Shown here piece after piece: positions 17,710-28,609 of a stretch of DNA of 64,000 bases (positions are counted from its first letter, which is position 1; each line of letters begins with the position of its first letter). The notes below the pieces were generated by a model, which saw only the letters and a program-made list of their open reading frames with translations, ran no database searches and had not been told where the DNA came from. Source of the DNA: a bacterium (lineage in GTDB: Bacteria > 4484-113 > JAFGCY01); NCBI GenBank assembly GCA_016932385.1, contig JAFGCY010000084.1, positions 1-64,000 on the forward strand, in the 5' to 3' direction. The translations under genes were made by a program, and so were the position numbers.

Positions 17710-18747
17710 TTATCCGCCGGTCAGCCAGGCTGCCAGCAAATCAACACCCGCCTTCATGTCGCGCATATCGATCGTTTCCACCACCGTGTGGATATAGCGC
17801 GTCGGCACGGACAGCGCCATCACGCGCCGGCCGGGGCCGAAGCGCTGCAGTGCTGCCGTGTCGGTGCCGCCCATCGGCAGCAACTCGTACTGGAACTTGA
17901 TCTTCTTCTTCTCGGCCAGGGCCACGAACTCGTCGAACAGCGAGCGCGTGGTGATCACACTGCCGTCGGCCACCTTGATGCCGATGCCCTCGCCCAGTTT
18001 GGAAACGCTGTCCTCCGGGCTCGAACCCGGGGTGTCGATCGCCAGGGTGGTATCGATGGCGATGCCCACCTCGGCGGGAATATTCTGCGCCGCCACATGG
18101 GCCCCGCGCAATCCGACTTCTTCCTGGGCGCTGCCCACGAAGTAGATGTCGTAAATGTTCTTGCCCTTGGCTTTCTTGATCGCGTTCAAGGCCACCCAGG
18201 GGCTGATCCGGTTGTCCATGCACTGGCCGCTGACCAGGTTGCCGATCTTCTTGGTCGTCTGCTCCAGCACGACCGGGTCGCCCGGCCGCACCTTCTTCTT
18301 GACGTCGGCAGCGCTCAGGCCCATATCGATCATGAACTCCAGCACCGTCGGGATCTTCTTGCGGTCCTCCGGCGAGGCGACGTGGATCGGCTTGGTCGCC
18401 GGATTGAGGATGCCCGGCAGGTCGCCGTTCTTAGTCATGATGATCACATGGCGGGCGAACAGGTTGCGCGGATCGAATCCGCCCACGGGCGCGATGCGCA
18501 GAAAGCCATTGTCGTCGATCGAGCGCACCAGGAAGCCGATCTGGTCCAGGTGGCAGGAAATGATGACGCTCTTTTCCTTCTGGCCGCGCTTGCGCTTGCC
18601 GGCCTTCACCAGACCGATCAGGTTGCCGATCGCGTCTTCCTCGAGCTTGTCCCACCAGCCGCGGGTGTGCTGCTTGATCAGTTCGCGTACACGTTCTTCG
18701 CGCCCGGGAACGCCGAGCGTCTCCGTCAGCTGCTTCAGAAATTTCAT
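17710..18747 (-). CDS. M42 family metallopeptidase
   Basis: MKFLKQLTETLGVPGREERVRELI, SCHLDQIGFLVRSID, VGSAQEEVGLRGA, GGTDTAALQ; SD gaggaagg. Confidence 0.9.
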   Translation of the reverse strand: MKFLKQLTETLGVPGREERVRELIKQHTRGWWDKLEEDAIGNLIGLVKAGKRKRGQKEKSVIISCHLDQIGFLVRSIDDNGFLRIAPVGGFDPRNLFARHVIIMTKNGDLPGILNPATKPIHVASPEDRKKIPTVLEFMIDMGLSAADVKKKVRPGDPVVLEQTTKKIGNLVSGQCMDNRISPWVALNAIKKAKGKNIYDIYFVGSAQEEVGLRGAHVAAQNIPAEVGIAIDTTLAIDTPGSSPEDSVSKLGEGIGIKVADGSVITTRSLFDEFVALAEKKKIKFQYELLPMGGTDTAALQRFGPGRRVMALSVPTRYIHTVVETIDMRDMKAGVDLLAAWLTGG

Positions 18748-18962
18748 TGATTGCCTTCCTCGCAGGGAGTAATGCGATTTTAGCAGACAACTCGATCCCG
18801 GATAAGCGACTGAATCTGAGCAGTGACAGCGAATTAAAATGCCGGAATTAGCAGACAAACCGACACGGCACTGACTCCGGGAATTGCGATCACTGCCAGA
18901 TATTGGCAATGTAAACTCCGCTTATACTTTGGGCTAGGTATCGCATTGGGAGGTTACCAGAG

Positions 18963-19793
18963 ATGGCTTTGGTTAAATCGCACAACTGGCAGGTTTGTTT
19001 TCTACTGGTAGTAATGACACTTATCTACATGCATCCGGCTAATGCTGCAGCGGAAACACCGGGTTCGGGTCCAGATAAAACCAACAACGACAAACTGCTG
19101 GCCGATCCGCAAGATCAGGAAAGTGTCGGTGGTCAGTGGCATTATCAGAGATTGGTTGACGGCGAAATCGTTGATGAGGGCTTCCTTGTTGTCGAAAAAG
19201 GGAAATGGGTGTTTACGGAGCACCAGAGTAACTCCGGGGGTGTTTTGAGCTTATGCGCTTTACTGTTCCCGTTTGAGCCGGGCGGCCGGGATTTTTCTTA
19301 TAAGCAGGACAAGCGCTATTTCGATGGACGCATACCGGAAGTGGGGCGAATCTTCGCAATTGAGCACGAACCTGGTGAAACCTGGGTGTTCGACTACAAC
19401 GGTTATATCATCGTCGACGACGAAGGTTTTGTCCCCGGGCTGCTGGAATTCGAGATCACCTGCGAGCTGGCAGATCGCTGGAGCGAAACCTGGACGGGCT
19501 CTATCTCAAACGGTGCCTGGGCTGAGGTTAACTGCTCCGGCCAGACCGATTACCTGATCGGCTCTTCGGGCATGCAGTGGGAAGAACTCAGTCCCGAGTA
19601 TCGCGAACTGGGCTTGGTTGAGATCAAGTTCCCGGTCTGCCGGGCTCATTTCTACGGGCGCTGCCATGAGGAAGGCGAGCTCTGGACGGTTAAAATCGGT
19701 GGCGAAATCTGCACGACGGTCGTAGCGCAAAAGGATCCCCTCGCAATTCCGCTCGATGCCGTGGAGTCGGAGTGCGGATCTGAAGAACAGTAG
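18963..19793 (+). CDS. Exported hypothetical protein
   Basis: Signal peptide-like N-terminus, SD gggagg. Confidence 0.5.
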   Translation: MALVKSHNWQVCFLLVVMTLIYMHPANAAAETPGSGPDKTNNDKLLADPQDQESVGGQWHYQRLVDGEIVDEGFLVVEKGKWVFTEHQSNSGGVLSLCALLFPFEPGGRDFSYKQDKRYFDGRIPEVGRIFAIEHEPGETWVFDYNGYIIVDDEGFVPGLLEFEITCELADRWSETWTGSISNGAWAEVNCSGQTDYLIGSSGMQWEELSPEYRELGLVEIKFPVCRAHFYGRCHEEGELWTVKIGGEICTTVVAQKDPLAIPLDAVESECGSEEQ

Positions 19794-19842
19794 AATCGGC
19801 TAATCAGCAGAGCCCCGCCGGAAAGGCGGTAACATATGAGCA

Positions 19843-22080
19843 GTGGATGAACCGCGGGAGATTCAGCGTTTACGCCTATCGCGCACCGGGCAGCAGGACC
19901 TGCCGGTGGCACGCGTCGACTGGCACAGCGGCTTAAACGACCAGCAGCTGGCGGCGGTGACCGCGCCGGACGGGCCGGTGCTGGTGCTGGCCGGCGCCGG
20001 CAGCGGCAAGACGCGCGTGATTACCTACCGCGTCGCCTACCTGATCAGCGAGCGGCGCGTCCTGCCCCAGCAGATCATGCTGGCCACCTTCACCAACAAG
20101 GCCGCGCGCAGCATGCTCAAGCGCTGCGAGGAAGTGATCGGCCGCACCGCGCGCGACGTCACCGGCGGCACCTTCCACCATATCGCCAATCTGTTGTTGC
20201 GGCGTTACGCCAAGGCGCTGGGTTACCAGAGCAACTTCACGATCCTCGACGAGTCCGACGCGCGTTCGATGATGAAGGTCTGCCGCACGGAGTCCGGCAT
20301 CGATACCAAGACGATCGCCTTTCCCAGCGACCGCGTGCTGACGGCGATCGCCAGCGCGATCGTCAACACCAACACCGACCTGGAGACGCTGCTGGCCCGC
20401 CGCTATCCGCACCTCTACGAGCGGCGCGACGATATCGAGCGCGTGCTGATCACCTACCACGAGCGCAAGTTGGCCAGCAACCAGATGGACTTCGACGACC
20501 TGCTGGTCAACCTCTACAAGCTGCTAAGCGACCACCCGCGCATTCGCCTGGGGCTGGCACGGCGCTTCCAGCACGTGCTGGTCGACGAGTACCAGGACGT
20601 CAACCACCTGCAGGCGGCGATCGTCCGCGAACTGTTCCGCGGCGAGGCGGACCTCGACGCCGAGACACTCGCGCTGGAACCGGACGAGCCCGGCAACTTG
20701 GCACCCATCACGCTGGCCGACTACGATGACGACGGGCTGGCGCCACCGCGGGATGCGGGCGCGGTTGACGAACCAGAAAAGAAGCCAGAACCTGAGATGC
20801 CCCGGTCGCCATCGATCGCGGAGCGCGTGGGCCTGACCGGACGCGGGCTGTTCGTCGTCGGCGATGACGCGCAGAGCATCTATTCCTTCCGCGGCGCGGA
20901 CTACACCAATATCCGCACGTTCCCGGACGCCTTCGCTGACGCCCACGTCTTCAAGCTGGAAACCAATTACCGCAGCGTGCCGCAGATCCTGACACTGGCC
21001 AACGGCATCCTCGACGAGGCCGACCCGTTGTTTCGAAAAGAGCTGCGGCCGGTCAAACCGGGCACCGACGAGCGTCCGCTGCTTCTGGCCTGCCGCGATG
21101 CCGAGGAACAGGCCGAGTTCGTCGCCGAGCAGGCGATCCGCCTCAGAGAAGAGGCGGACATGTCCTGGGACGACATCGCGATCCTCTACCGCGCCCACAA
21201 CAACCGCCTGGAAGTGGAACTGGAGTTCGCCCAGCGCAACATTCCGTTCATCGTGCGCGGCGGATTGCGCTTCTTCGAGCAGGCGCACATCAAGGATCTG
21301 GTCAGCTTCCTGATCGTGCTGGCCAACAACCGTGACGAGTTGGCCTGGCAGCGGATGCTCAGCCTCTTAAACCGCGTCGGGCCCAAGACGATCGCCGGCG
21401 TGCTGAACAAGATGCGCGGCGCCACGGACGAGGAAGGCGGCGCCTTGGGCCGGTTCATCAACAACGGCGTGGCGGATTCAGTCCGCGGCCAGGCCAAACA
21501 ACCGATGGTCGAGCTGCGCGACTTCCTGCGCGAACTGCACAGCCACGTCGAAACCACTCCGCCGGCGGAGCTAATCAAGCGCATCGTCGACGAACGCTAC
21601 CGCGGCTACATGGAATTGAAGTGGGAGAACTGGCAGCAGCGCCTGGAGGACCTGGAGCAGCTGCAGGTCTTCGCCGGCCGCTTCGAATCGCTGGTCGGCT
21701 TCCTGACCGACATCGGGCTCAACGGCAGCTTCTCGGGCAGCCAGCTCAGCGACTCGTATTCCGACGAGGACCGCGCCGAAGGGGCGGTCACGCTCTCGAC
21801 GATCCACCAGGCCAAGGGCTTGGAGTGGAAGGCGGTGTTCGTGATCTGCGTCCACGACGACGTGATCCCGCACCGGCTGGCGCAGTTCGATCCGCACGGC
21901 GAGGAAGAGGAGCAGCGGCTGCTGTATGTCGCCGTTACCCGCGCCGAGGAACTCCTGTACATGAGCTATCCGGTCGAGACCAAGACCCGCGACTTCCAGC
22001 GCATCATCAACAAGCCGAGCCGGTTTTTGGATGGGCGCGCGCGCCAGGGCTTCGACGAGGCGATGCTGGAGTGGGATTAA
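19843..22080 (+). CDS. UvrD/PcrA/Rep-type superfamily 1 DNA helicase (GTG start)
   Basis: AGAGSGKTRVITYRVAYL, VDEYQDVNHLQ, VVGDDAQSIYSFRGAD, LETNYRS, STIHQAKGLEWKAVF, VAVTRAEELLY; acidic insertion between motifs II and III. Confidence 0.93.
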   Translation: MDEPREIQRLRLSRTGQQDLPVARVDWHSGLNDQQLAAVTAPDGPVLVLAGAGSGKTRVITYRVAYLISERRVLPQQIMLATFTNKAARSMLKRCEEVIGRTARDVTGGTFHHIANLLLRRYAKALGYQSNFTILDESDARSMMKVCRTESGIDTKTIAFPSDRVLTAIASAIVNTNTDLETLLARRYPHLYERRDDIERVLITYHERKLASNQMDFDDLLVNLYKLLSDHPRIRLGLARRFQHVLVDEYQDVNHLQAAIVRELFRGEADLDAETLALEPDEPGNLAPITLADYDDDGLAPPRDAGAVDEPEKKPEPEMPRSPSIAERVGLTGRGLFVVGDDAQSIYSFRGADYTNIRTFPDAFADAHVFKLETNYRSVPQILTLANGILDEADPLFRKELRPVKPGTDERPLLLACRDAEEQAEFVAEQAIRLREEADMSWDDIAILYRAHNNRLEVELEFAQRNIPFIVRGGLRFFEQAHIKDLVSFLIVLANNRDELAWQRMLSLLNRVGPKTIAGVLNKMRGATDEEGGALGRFINNGVADSVRGQAKQPMVELRDFLRELHSHVETTPPAELIKRIVDERYRGYMELKWENWQQRLEDLEQLQVFAGRFESLVGFLTDIGLNGSFSGSQLSDSYSDEDRAEGAVTLSTIHQAKGLEWKAVFVICVHDDVIPHRLAQFDPHGEEEEQRLLYVAVTRAEELLYMSYPVETKTRDFQRIINKPSRFLDGRARQGFDEAMLEWD

Positions 22081-22141
22081 GCCCCGGCTAAATGCCATCT
22101 GGGCCCTGTCTCAGACAGCCCGGACGCGGTATGATGTACAC

Positions 22142-22696
22142 ATGTCCGAGGATGATACCCCCAAGCCCCCGCGCCAGGAGCTGCCCGGGCCGGAGGGCGG
22201 GCATTTCTACGCGCCCCCCGACGACCGGCGGAAACTTGCGCGAGGCCGCCGCAAGGATGACCAGGAACCGGCGCTGGCCGGCCCCGTGGACTACAAGCTG
22301 AGCCATCGCAGCCAGCGCGACTTTCCCGAGGCCTACAGCCCGGTGTCACGCACGTTTTGGGAAGGCCTGAGCAAGGAGCAGCAGGACGCCGTGATGCGTC
22401 TGCAGGCGGTGGCGATGGAGAAGGCCGGCTTCGAGAAGGGCGCGCCGAAGATGTTCATCGCGGACTTCGACCCGTCCAATCCAGCCGCCGCGACCGGCGC
22501 GCGCGGGGCGATTGAATCCGATCCGGTAGCGCTGGCGGCGCCGCGACTCGTCCTGGGCGGGATTCTGCTCGGGATGGGCGGGCTGGCGCTGGCCCTGTCG
22601 CTGATCGGCATGTTGCAGCCGCTGGGCATTGTCGCGGCGGCCTCGGCCACGGCTCTGATCATCGGCGGGATCATGGCCGCGAACCAGCGGAGCTGA
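22142..22696 (+). CDS. Hypothetical protein with two C-terminal TM segments
   Basis: 184 aa; TATGAT 6 nt upstream of ATG 22142. Confidence 0.55.
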   Translation: MSEDDTPKPPRQELPGPEGGHFYAPPDDRRKLARGRRKDDQEPALAGPVDYKLSHRSQRDFPEAYSPVSRTFWEGLSKEQQDAVMRLQAVAMEKAGFEKGAPKMFIADFDPSNPAAATGARGAIESDPVALAAPRLVLGGILLGMGGLALALSLIGMLQPLGIVAAASATALIIGGIMAANQRS

Positions 22697-22697
22697 G

Positions 22698-24083
22698 ATG
22701 AACCCAGTGCGCCTCAATCCCGCGCCGCTGGTCGGCTTCATCAGCCTGGGCTGTCCCAAGAACCAGGTCGACTGCGAACTGATGATCTCGCGCGCCGTCG
22801 ACACCGGTTTTCAAATCACGACGGATATCGCCCGGGCCAATGCGTTGGTCGTGAATACCTGCGCTTTCATCGAACAGGCCCAGTCCGAGGCCGACGAGGC
22901 GATCCGCGAGGCGCTGGAATACAAGGAGCGCGGGACCTGCCGCGCGGTGATCGTGGCCGGCTGCCTGCCGCAGTACCTTAAGGAACGCTGCAGCGAAGCC
23001 TATCCCGAGGTCGACGCCTGGCTGACACCGAACAACCCGCATCGGCTGGGCGAGGTACTCGCCGGCCTGCTGGTCGACGAGCCGCCGCTGGTCGCCGATC
23101 CGCACTTTCCCCTCCCCGAGTACCTGGCCACCGCCGCCGATGGACGCGTGCTGTCCACGCCGCCGTCGCTGGCGTACTTGAAAATCGCCGAAGGATGCGA
23201 CCATCACTGCCGGTTCTGCCTGATCCCCGGCCTCAGAGGGCGCTACCGCAGCCGCGAACAGGACGACTTGCTGGCTGAAGCCGTCGCGCTGGCGGAAATG
23301 GGAGTCAACGAGATTGCCCTGGTCAGCCAGGACAGCAGCTATTACGGGCGCGACCTGGGCAACACCTCGCTGGCCGAGTTGCTGACCGGCCTGGCCGACC
23401 AGGACGGTGACTTCTGGATCCGCGTGATGTACTTGTATCCCGACCACCTGACGCCGGAGCTGCTGGAAACCTGGGCCGGGCTGGCGCAGCGCACGGACGG
23501 CCCGCGCCTGCTGCCCTACTTCGATATCCCGGTCCAGCATGTCAGCGCACCGGTGCTCAAGGCGATGGGCCGCCGCGGCGACCGCCGGTCGATCGACGCG
23601 CTGTTCCGCCGCGTGCGCGCGGCCTGTCCCGAGGCGGTGATCCGCAGCTCGCTGATCGTCGGCTATCCCGGCGAAACCGAGGACCAGTTCAACGAGCTAT
23701 TCGACTGGGTGCAGTCCGGCAAGGTCGACCGGCTGGGCGTGTTCACATACAGCGACCTGCCGGAGATGAACAGCCATCAGCTGCCGGACCACGTGCCGCC
23801 GGAACTCGCCGCCCAGCGCCAGGATCTGCTATTGGAAGCGCAGTATGACGTGGCGCTCGAACTGAACACGGCGCTCACGGGCAGCGAGGTCGAGGTTCTG
23901 CTGGAAGAAGAAGCCGAGGGCGGGGGCAGCGAATCTGTCTACATCGGCCGCAGCTGGCGCGAGGCCTTCGAGATCGACGGCCTGGTCGAGGTGCGGTCTG
24001 CCAGCCCGCTCGAGTTGTTCACTCGGGTACGGGCCCGCGTGGTTTCGGCCGAGGCCTACGACCTTTATACGGAAGTTCGCTGA
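22698..24083 (+). CDS. rimO: Ribosomal protein uS12 methylthiotransferase RimO
   Basis: FISLGCPKNQVDCE, KIAEGCDHHCRFCLIPGLRGRYRSR, ALVSQDSSYYGRD, VGYPGETEDQF. Confidence 0.93.
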   Translation: MNPVRLNPAPLVGFISLGCPKNQVDCELMISRAVDTGFQITTDIARANALVVNTCAFIEQAQSEADEAIREALEYKERGTCRAVIVAGCLPQYLKERCSEAYPEVDAWLTPNNPHRLGEVLAGLLVDEPPLVADPHFPLPEYLATAADGRVLSTPPSLAYLKIAEGCDHHCRFCLIPGLRGRYRSREQDDLLAEAVALAEMGVNEIALVSQDSSYYGRDLGNTSLAELLTGLADQDGDFWIRVMYLYPDHLTPELLETWAGLAQRTDGPRLLPYFDIPVQHVSAPVLKAMGRRGDRRSIDALFRRVRAACPEAVIRSSLIVGYPGETEDQFNELFDWVQSGKVDRLGVFTYSDLPEMNSHQLPDHVPPELAAQRQDLLLEAQYDVALELNTALTGSEVEVLLEEEAEGGGSESVYIGRSWREAFEIDGLVEVRSASPLELFTRVRARVVSAEAYDLYTEVR

Positions 24084-24122
24084 CGGGTTCAATTCAGGCC
24101 GGCAAGGCAGTAGAATCAGCCG

Positions 24123-25727
24123 ATGGACGAATGGCACGAGATAGGCATCCGCGTGATCGGCCTGACGCGCAAGCTGGTAACGGCCCTGTCGATCGTCGAT
24201 ACCGACGGCGAGGCGGCCGTGGCCGACATCCTGGCGGACTACCTGCGCGAGCAAAGCCGCGATCTGCCGCACGTGGAGATCAACGCGGTCGAAGTACCCA
24301 AGCCGACGGCTTGCCGCTCGGTGCTGGCCTTCAGCCCGGCCGCCGCGGACACGGCGCGGACCCTGGTGCTGATGGGGCATATCGACACCGTCGGCCTGGA
24401 GCCCTACGGTTCATTGGCATCCCTGGCAACGGACAGCACGGCCCTGAAGAAGCATTTTGCCAAGCATGAAAGCGCCGCCATAGCTCAGGCCGCCCAGAGC
24501 AAGGACTGGGCCTTCGGGCGTGGCTGGTTGGATATGAAAGGCGGCGTCGCGGCGATCGCGGAAGTGTTCCTGCGCGAGGCCCGCACGCGCGAATTACCGG
24601 TGAACCTTGTCCTGCTGCTCACTCCCGACGAGGAGTCCGCCAGCCGCGGCCTGCGCGCGCTGGTACCCGAGCTGATCAAGCTCAAGGCGCAGCACGGACT
24701 GCAGTTCGAGCATGTCGTCAACGCGGACTACGTGGCGCCGCTGACCGAGACCGACGAGAACCGCTATTTCTACAGCGGCGTGGTCGGCAAGTTCTTGGTC
24801 GGCTTATCCGTTTTCGGGCGCACGACCCACGTCGGCGAGACCTTCGGCGGCGTCAACGCCAGCGCGCTGGCCGGCTACCTGGCCTACGGGCTGGAGCACG
24901 ACCGCAAGCTGATGGCGGGTGTGGGCGGTGAGTGGCTGCCGCCGCCGACCGTCCTGCACATGGGCGACCGCCGCCAGCGCTATGACGTGATGACGATGGA
25001 CCTGGCCGAGTTATTTGTCAACGTGTTCCACCTGTCCCCCGAACCGCAGGCCTGGTGGCGCGCGCTGCTGAATGAAATCCGGCGGCTGGTCAACCGCTAC
25101 GACATCGAGCTCAGGCGCCGTTACAACCGCTTCGTCGCCAAGTCCGACCAGCAGCTGCCCCGCTATGACCAGACGCCCGAGGTGATCGACTTCGCGACCC
25201 TGCTGGCGCGCGTCGAGCAGGAAACCGGCCGGGCGCAGGCCTTGGCGGCAGAGCTGCGGACGGAGGCATGCGCGGCCCACACCGATGAGCGGCAACGGGC
25301 CCTCCACGTAATTCGCGGACTGCATGGGCAACTGCCGCCGGGCCGGCCGGCCGTGGTCGTCTCGCTGTTGCCGCCGTTCTATCCCGCCCAGGACAACACC
25401 AGGCACGATCCGCATACCGCCAGCCTGATCGAGCTGGCCCGGGCCGAAGGCCTGAAGCATAAGCGGATCTACCCGTACATCTCGGACATGAGCTATTTCT
25501 GCTTCAGCGACCGCGAGTCCTTAGCTGCCTGGGCCGCGCAAAGCCCGGTCTGGTTCGACCCGGCGGAGATCGACGGCTACGAGCAGATCGCGGCGCGCGT
25601 CTGCAACATCGGGCCCTGGGGAATCGGCGCGCACACCGCCGAGGAACGCGTGCACCTGCCTTATCTGCGCGATACGTTGCCGCGGCTACTCAGCGCCGCG
25701 CTGCACCGTTTGGCGGGCATCGAATAA
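24123..25727 (+). CDS. RocB-like M20 family peptidase
   Basis: GHIDTVGLEPYG, GRGWLDMKGGVAAIAEVF, TPDEESASRGLRALVP; TAGAAT 6 nt upstream. Confidence 0.75.
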   Translation: MDEWHEIGIRVIGLTRKLVTALSIVDTDGEAAVADILADYLREQSRDLPHVEINAVEVPKPTACRSVLAFSPAAADTARTLVLMGHIDTVGLEPYGSLASLATDSTALKKHFAKHESAAIAQAAQSKDWAFGRGWLDMKGGVAAIAEVFLREARTRELPVNLVLLLTPDEESASRGLRALVPELIKLKAQHGLQFEHVVNADYVAPLTETDENRYFYSGVVGKFLVGLSVFGRTTHVGETFGGVNASALAGYLAYGLEHDRKLMAGVGGEWLPPPTVLHMGDRRQRYDVMTMDLAELFVNVFHLSPEPQAWWRALLNEIRRLVNRYDIELRRRYNRFVAKSDQQLPRYDQTPEVIDFATLLARVEQETGRAQALAAELRTEACAAHTDERQRALHVIRGLHGQLPPGRPAVVVSLLPPFYPAQDNTRHDPHTASLIELARAEGLKHKRIYPYISDMSYFCFSDRESLAAWAAQSPVWFDPAEIDGYEQIAARVCNIGPWGIGAHTAEERVHLPYLRDTLPRLLSAALHRLAGIE

Positions 25728-25744
25728 AGGTTATCCACGAAGAG

Positions 25745-26548
25745 CTATTCGCTGTCGCCGGAGGTTTCCGCCGCCGTTTCACCTGCGGCATCCTCGCCTA
25801 CGGTTAGCGGGCCGACCTCGGTCTCGATCAGGTCCAGCAGGGTTTGCTCGCCCGTGCCCGGCACGGTCGTCGGCGATACTATCTCTTCGCCCGGCTCGAA
25901 CGCCGTGACTTCCCACTGCGGATAGGCCGGATCGCCATCCACGATATCGGCCAGCTGCGCCTCACGTGCTTCCATCTGCTGCTCGACCAGTTCGACCGCC
26001 GCGTCCTCGTCGCCGATCACGCGGTAGGGCAGGCCTTCGCCGTCGCTACGCTCGCCGGTCTGCGTATTGACGAAGTAGGTATAGACGATCTGGCGGCGGC
26101 GGTTGGTGTTGCGCGTGCGATTCCGCGTCACGTTGATCCGCTTGTACAAAATGCCGTCACTGCCGAAGAAGTGGTCGTAGTCGGTGAACTCGCCGAAATA
26201 GCGGACCCAGCCCTCGATGACTTCGCCCTTGAAGTTCAGGGTGGCATAAGTCGTGCCCACCGGTCCCGGCTTCCAGTAGCCCGTGTAATTGTCGTAGTAA
26301 TAGGTCTGACCGTTGAAGGAGCCCATCCAGTAGGCGAACATGTCGCCGTAAAACACATCTTCAACGTAGACCTGGCCCAACGCGAGCAGGCCGGTTTCGA
26401 GCCGGATCAGGCTCTGGACGGACTCGCCGACATTGACCGGCACCGTCGGCTGGTATTCCAGACCCGACACCTGGTATTCGTAGCCCTGGGCGAACGCCGC
26501 GGAGGCGATCGCACACGCCAGCACCATGGCAATCAATATTGCGCGCAT
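25745..26548 (-). CDS. Exported hypothetical protein
   Basis: MRAILIAMVLACAIASAAFAQ signal peptide; SD ttggagctgacg. Confidence 0.55.
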   Translation of the reverse strand: MRAILIAMVLACAIASAAFAQGYEYQVSGLEYQPTVPVNVGESVQSLIRLETGLLALGQVYVEDVFYGDMFAYWMGSFNGQTYYYDNYTGYWKPGPVGTTYATLNFKGEVIEGWVRYFGEFTDYDHFFGSDGILYKRINVTRNRTRNTNRRRQIVYTYFVNTQTGERSDGEGLPYRVIGDEDAAVELVEQQMEAREAQLADIVDGDPAYPQWEVTAFEPGEEIVSPTTVPGTGEQTLLDLIETEVGPLTVGEDAAGETAAETSGDSE

Positions 26549-26579
26549 AATCGTCAGCTCCAAATGGATTCACCTTATT

Positions 26580-28529
26580 CTACCCGCCATCCGGACGGGA
26601 ATGTACATTGCTTTCTTCAGCATCTCTCGAGAGGCCGATTACCGCGGTGGATTGCTGACGGGCGATATTGCCGGCCACCAGGTTCAGCGCCCCGTCGTCC
26701 AGCAGCCGACCGGCCGGATCCTTGTTGCCCAGATAGCCTTTGTGGTTGTGTCCCTGCTTCTCCGCCACCAGGTGGTATTCCTGGTCATAGGTGCACAACT
26801 CGCCGCTGGCATCGACGGAATGATAGTTCGCCGGCGCGTGCTCGGGATGCTCAATGCAGACTTCGCCCAGCGACTTGTCCGCCTCCTTGACCCAATAGAA
26901 AGCTCCCAGCGCGGTATCCTTACCGCTGTAGTAGTTAAAGAACTCGCCGCAGGCCGTTTCGATCGCCTCGCCGTAGCGCTCCCCGCACTCGACGACCTCG
27001 TTGTCCAGCGACGCGCCCAGCAGATGGACGGTATCGATCTTCACTCCCGTATTATTGAAGCGGGGCTCATCTGTCAGCTGCCAGAGGCACTCCAGTGCCA
27101 TCCGGCAACCCATCGAATAGCCGATGACATGCAGGCGGGTGTGCGGATTCCGCCGTTTCCAGTCCACCGCGAACTGGGCCAGCTTGGCTCCGTTCAGCGC
27201 GGCATGCCGGTCGCCGGTGTGAAAGCCGGTGATCCCGATTGGATCGTGCTGGGTATCCGCGTCCCAGCTGAAACCAACCACCTGGCCCGTGAAACCGGCG
27301 TTTCGCAATGAGCTTTGCGCCAGGTCGAACTTGTAGAGGGCCTTGTCCGGCGGATTATTGAAACCGTGAATCACGATGACAATATCCGCGGGCGCCGGCT
27401 GATCAGCGGTTAAGCCTGGGATCGATCCCACGATTTCATAGCCCGTGGTGTCGTTTTCATCGACGAGCCAGCCCGCCCGGCAATGACCACGCGTGGAAAT
27501 AACAGGAATGCTCAGGTCCGGGCTGGGGTAGCAGTCCGGGTTGACCAGCACGCCGCTACGCAAGACCGCCAGCCAGCCGATTGCCAGCGCCGCCAGGCCC
27601 AGTCCACCCCAGGCCAGAACCTGCGGCCAGCGGCTGGCCAGGAACGCCTGAGTCTTGCGCCAGCCTTTGGCAGCGACATCCGCCGGCCCGCTGATCGATT
27701 CCGGTGGCATGGCCGGCAAGCCGTCGTAAAGGCCGGCAAAGCTCACATGGGGCCAACGGGCCAGCCGCCACCAGATACCGGCGGTGACCAGCGAGAACAA
27801 CGCAATCGCCGCCTCCAGAACGTACGGATACGCCGCGAACAAGTGCAACTGGCCCCAGTGGTGGGTTTGCGGCAGGTAGTAGTTTGCCAGCATGTAGAAG
27901 CCAGCCAGTCCTGCAGTCCAGCCCAGGTACCAGACGTATCGGCGCCCGCGATGACGGAGGATCAGCCATTGCTGGAATTCGCACAGGCTAACGCAATCCG
28001 CCGTGAGTAACAGCCAGGGAAACAACAACTGGCCGATGGTCAGGACCGTCGTGGCCGGTCCCAGGTAATGGACCAGCAGAGTGATCACGGAAGGCACATA
28101 AAACAACGCCGCCATCCAGAAATACACCGCGCGGCGCACGGAGCCGCGCACCGCCGCATACAACCCGGCCGGCCCGCCGTCCTGCCTGGCCAGATGCGTC
28201 AGCAAGGCATAGGCCAATCCCAAGCCGACCATGATCCCCAGCATGCGCCGCAGGCTGGGTGCAAAAAAGCCCAGGTCGTAGACCAATGACATCAGCGGAT
28301 AGGACCAGGAATCGCGATCGGCAACAACGACTGCCGGAATCCAGGCCAGCTCCTGGCGGTTGCCAGCCAGCATTATCAGGGATTCGCGGATCAGATCGAC
28401 CACCGCCGGCAGCCAGGTCAAAACCAGGGCGGCCGCAAGCAGCCAGGCCCACCGGCGATGCCAACGGGAGTTTTGCTTAAGCACATAGCGCAGCAGGGCG
28501 GATACCGGTTGCGACTTATTACGGTCCAC
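26580..28529 (-). CDS. Multi-pass membrane protein with C-terminal alpha/beta-hydrolase domain
   Basis: Several N-terminal TM segments; IVIVIHGFNNPP and GYSMGCRMAL nucleophile elbow. Confidence 0.7.
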   Translation of the reverse strand: MDRNKSQPVSALLRYVLKQNSRWHRRWAWLLAAALVLTWLPAVVDLIRESLIMLAGNRQELAWIPAVVVADRDSWSYPLMSLVYDLGFFAPSLRRMLGIMVGLGLAYALLTHLARQDGGPAGLYAAVRGSVRRAVYFWMAALFYVPSVITLLVHYLGPATTVLTIGQLLFPWLLLTADCVSLCEFQQWLILRHRGRRYVWYLGWTAGLAGFYMLANYYLPQTHHWGQLHLFAAYPYVLEAAIALFSLVTAGIWWRLARWPHVSFAGLYDGLPAMPPESISGPADVAAKGWRKTQAFLASRWPQVLAWGGLGLAALAIGWLAVLRSGVLVNPDCYPSPDLSIPVISTRGHCRAGWLVDENDTTGYEIVGSIPGLTADQPAPADIVIVIHGFNNPPDKALYKFDLAQSSLRNAGFTGQVVGFSWDADTQHDPIGITGFHTGDRHAALNGAKLAQFAVDWKRRNPHTRLHVIGYSMGCRMALECLWQLTDEPRFNNTGVKIDTVHLLGASLDNEVVECGERYGEAIETACGEFFNYYSGKDTALGAFYWVKEADKSLGEVCIEHPEHAPANYHSVDASGELCTYDQEYHLVAEKQGHNHKGYLGNKDPAGRLLDDGALNLVAGNIARQQSTAVIGLSRDAEESNVHSRPDGG

Positions 28530-28609
28530 GGTCAGGCCTGTCTACCGATTAGGTTCCTTGCCGCATTGTAACCGGTGTTGACCCATCCGGGTCTCACGCT
28601 TCGAACCAG

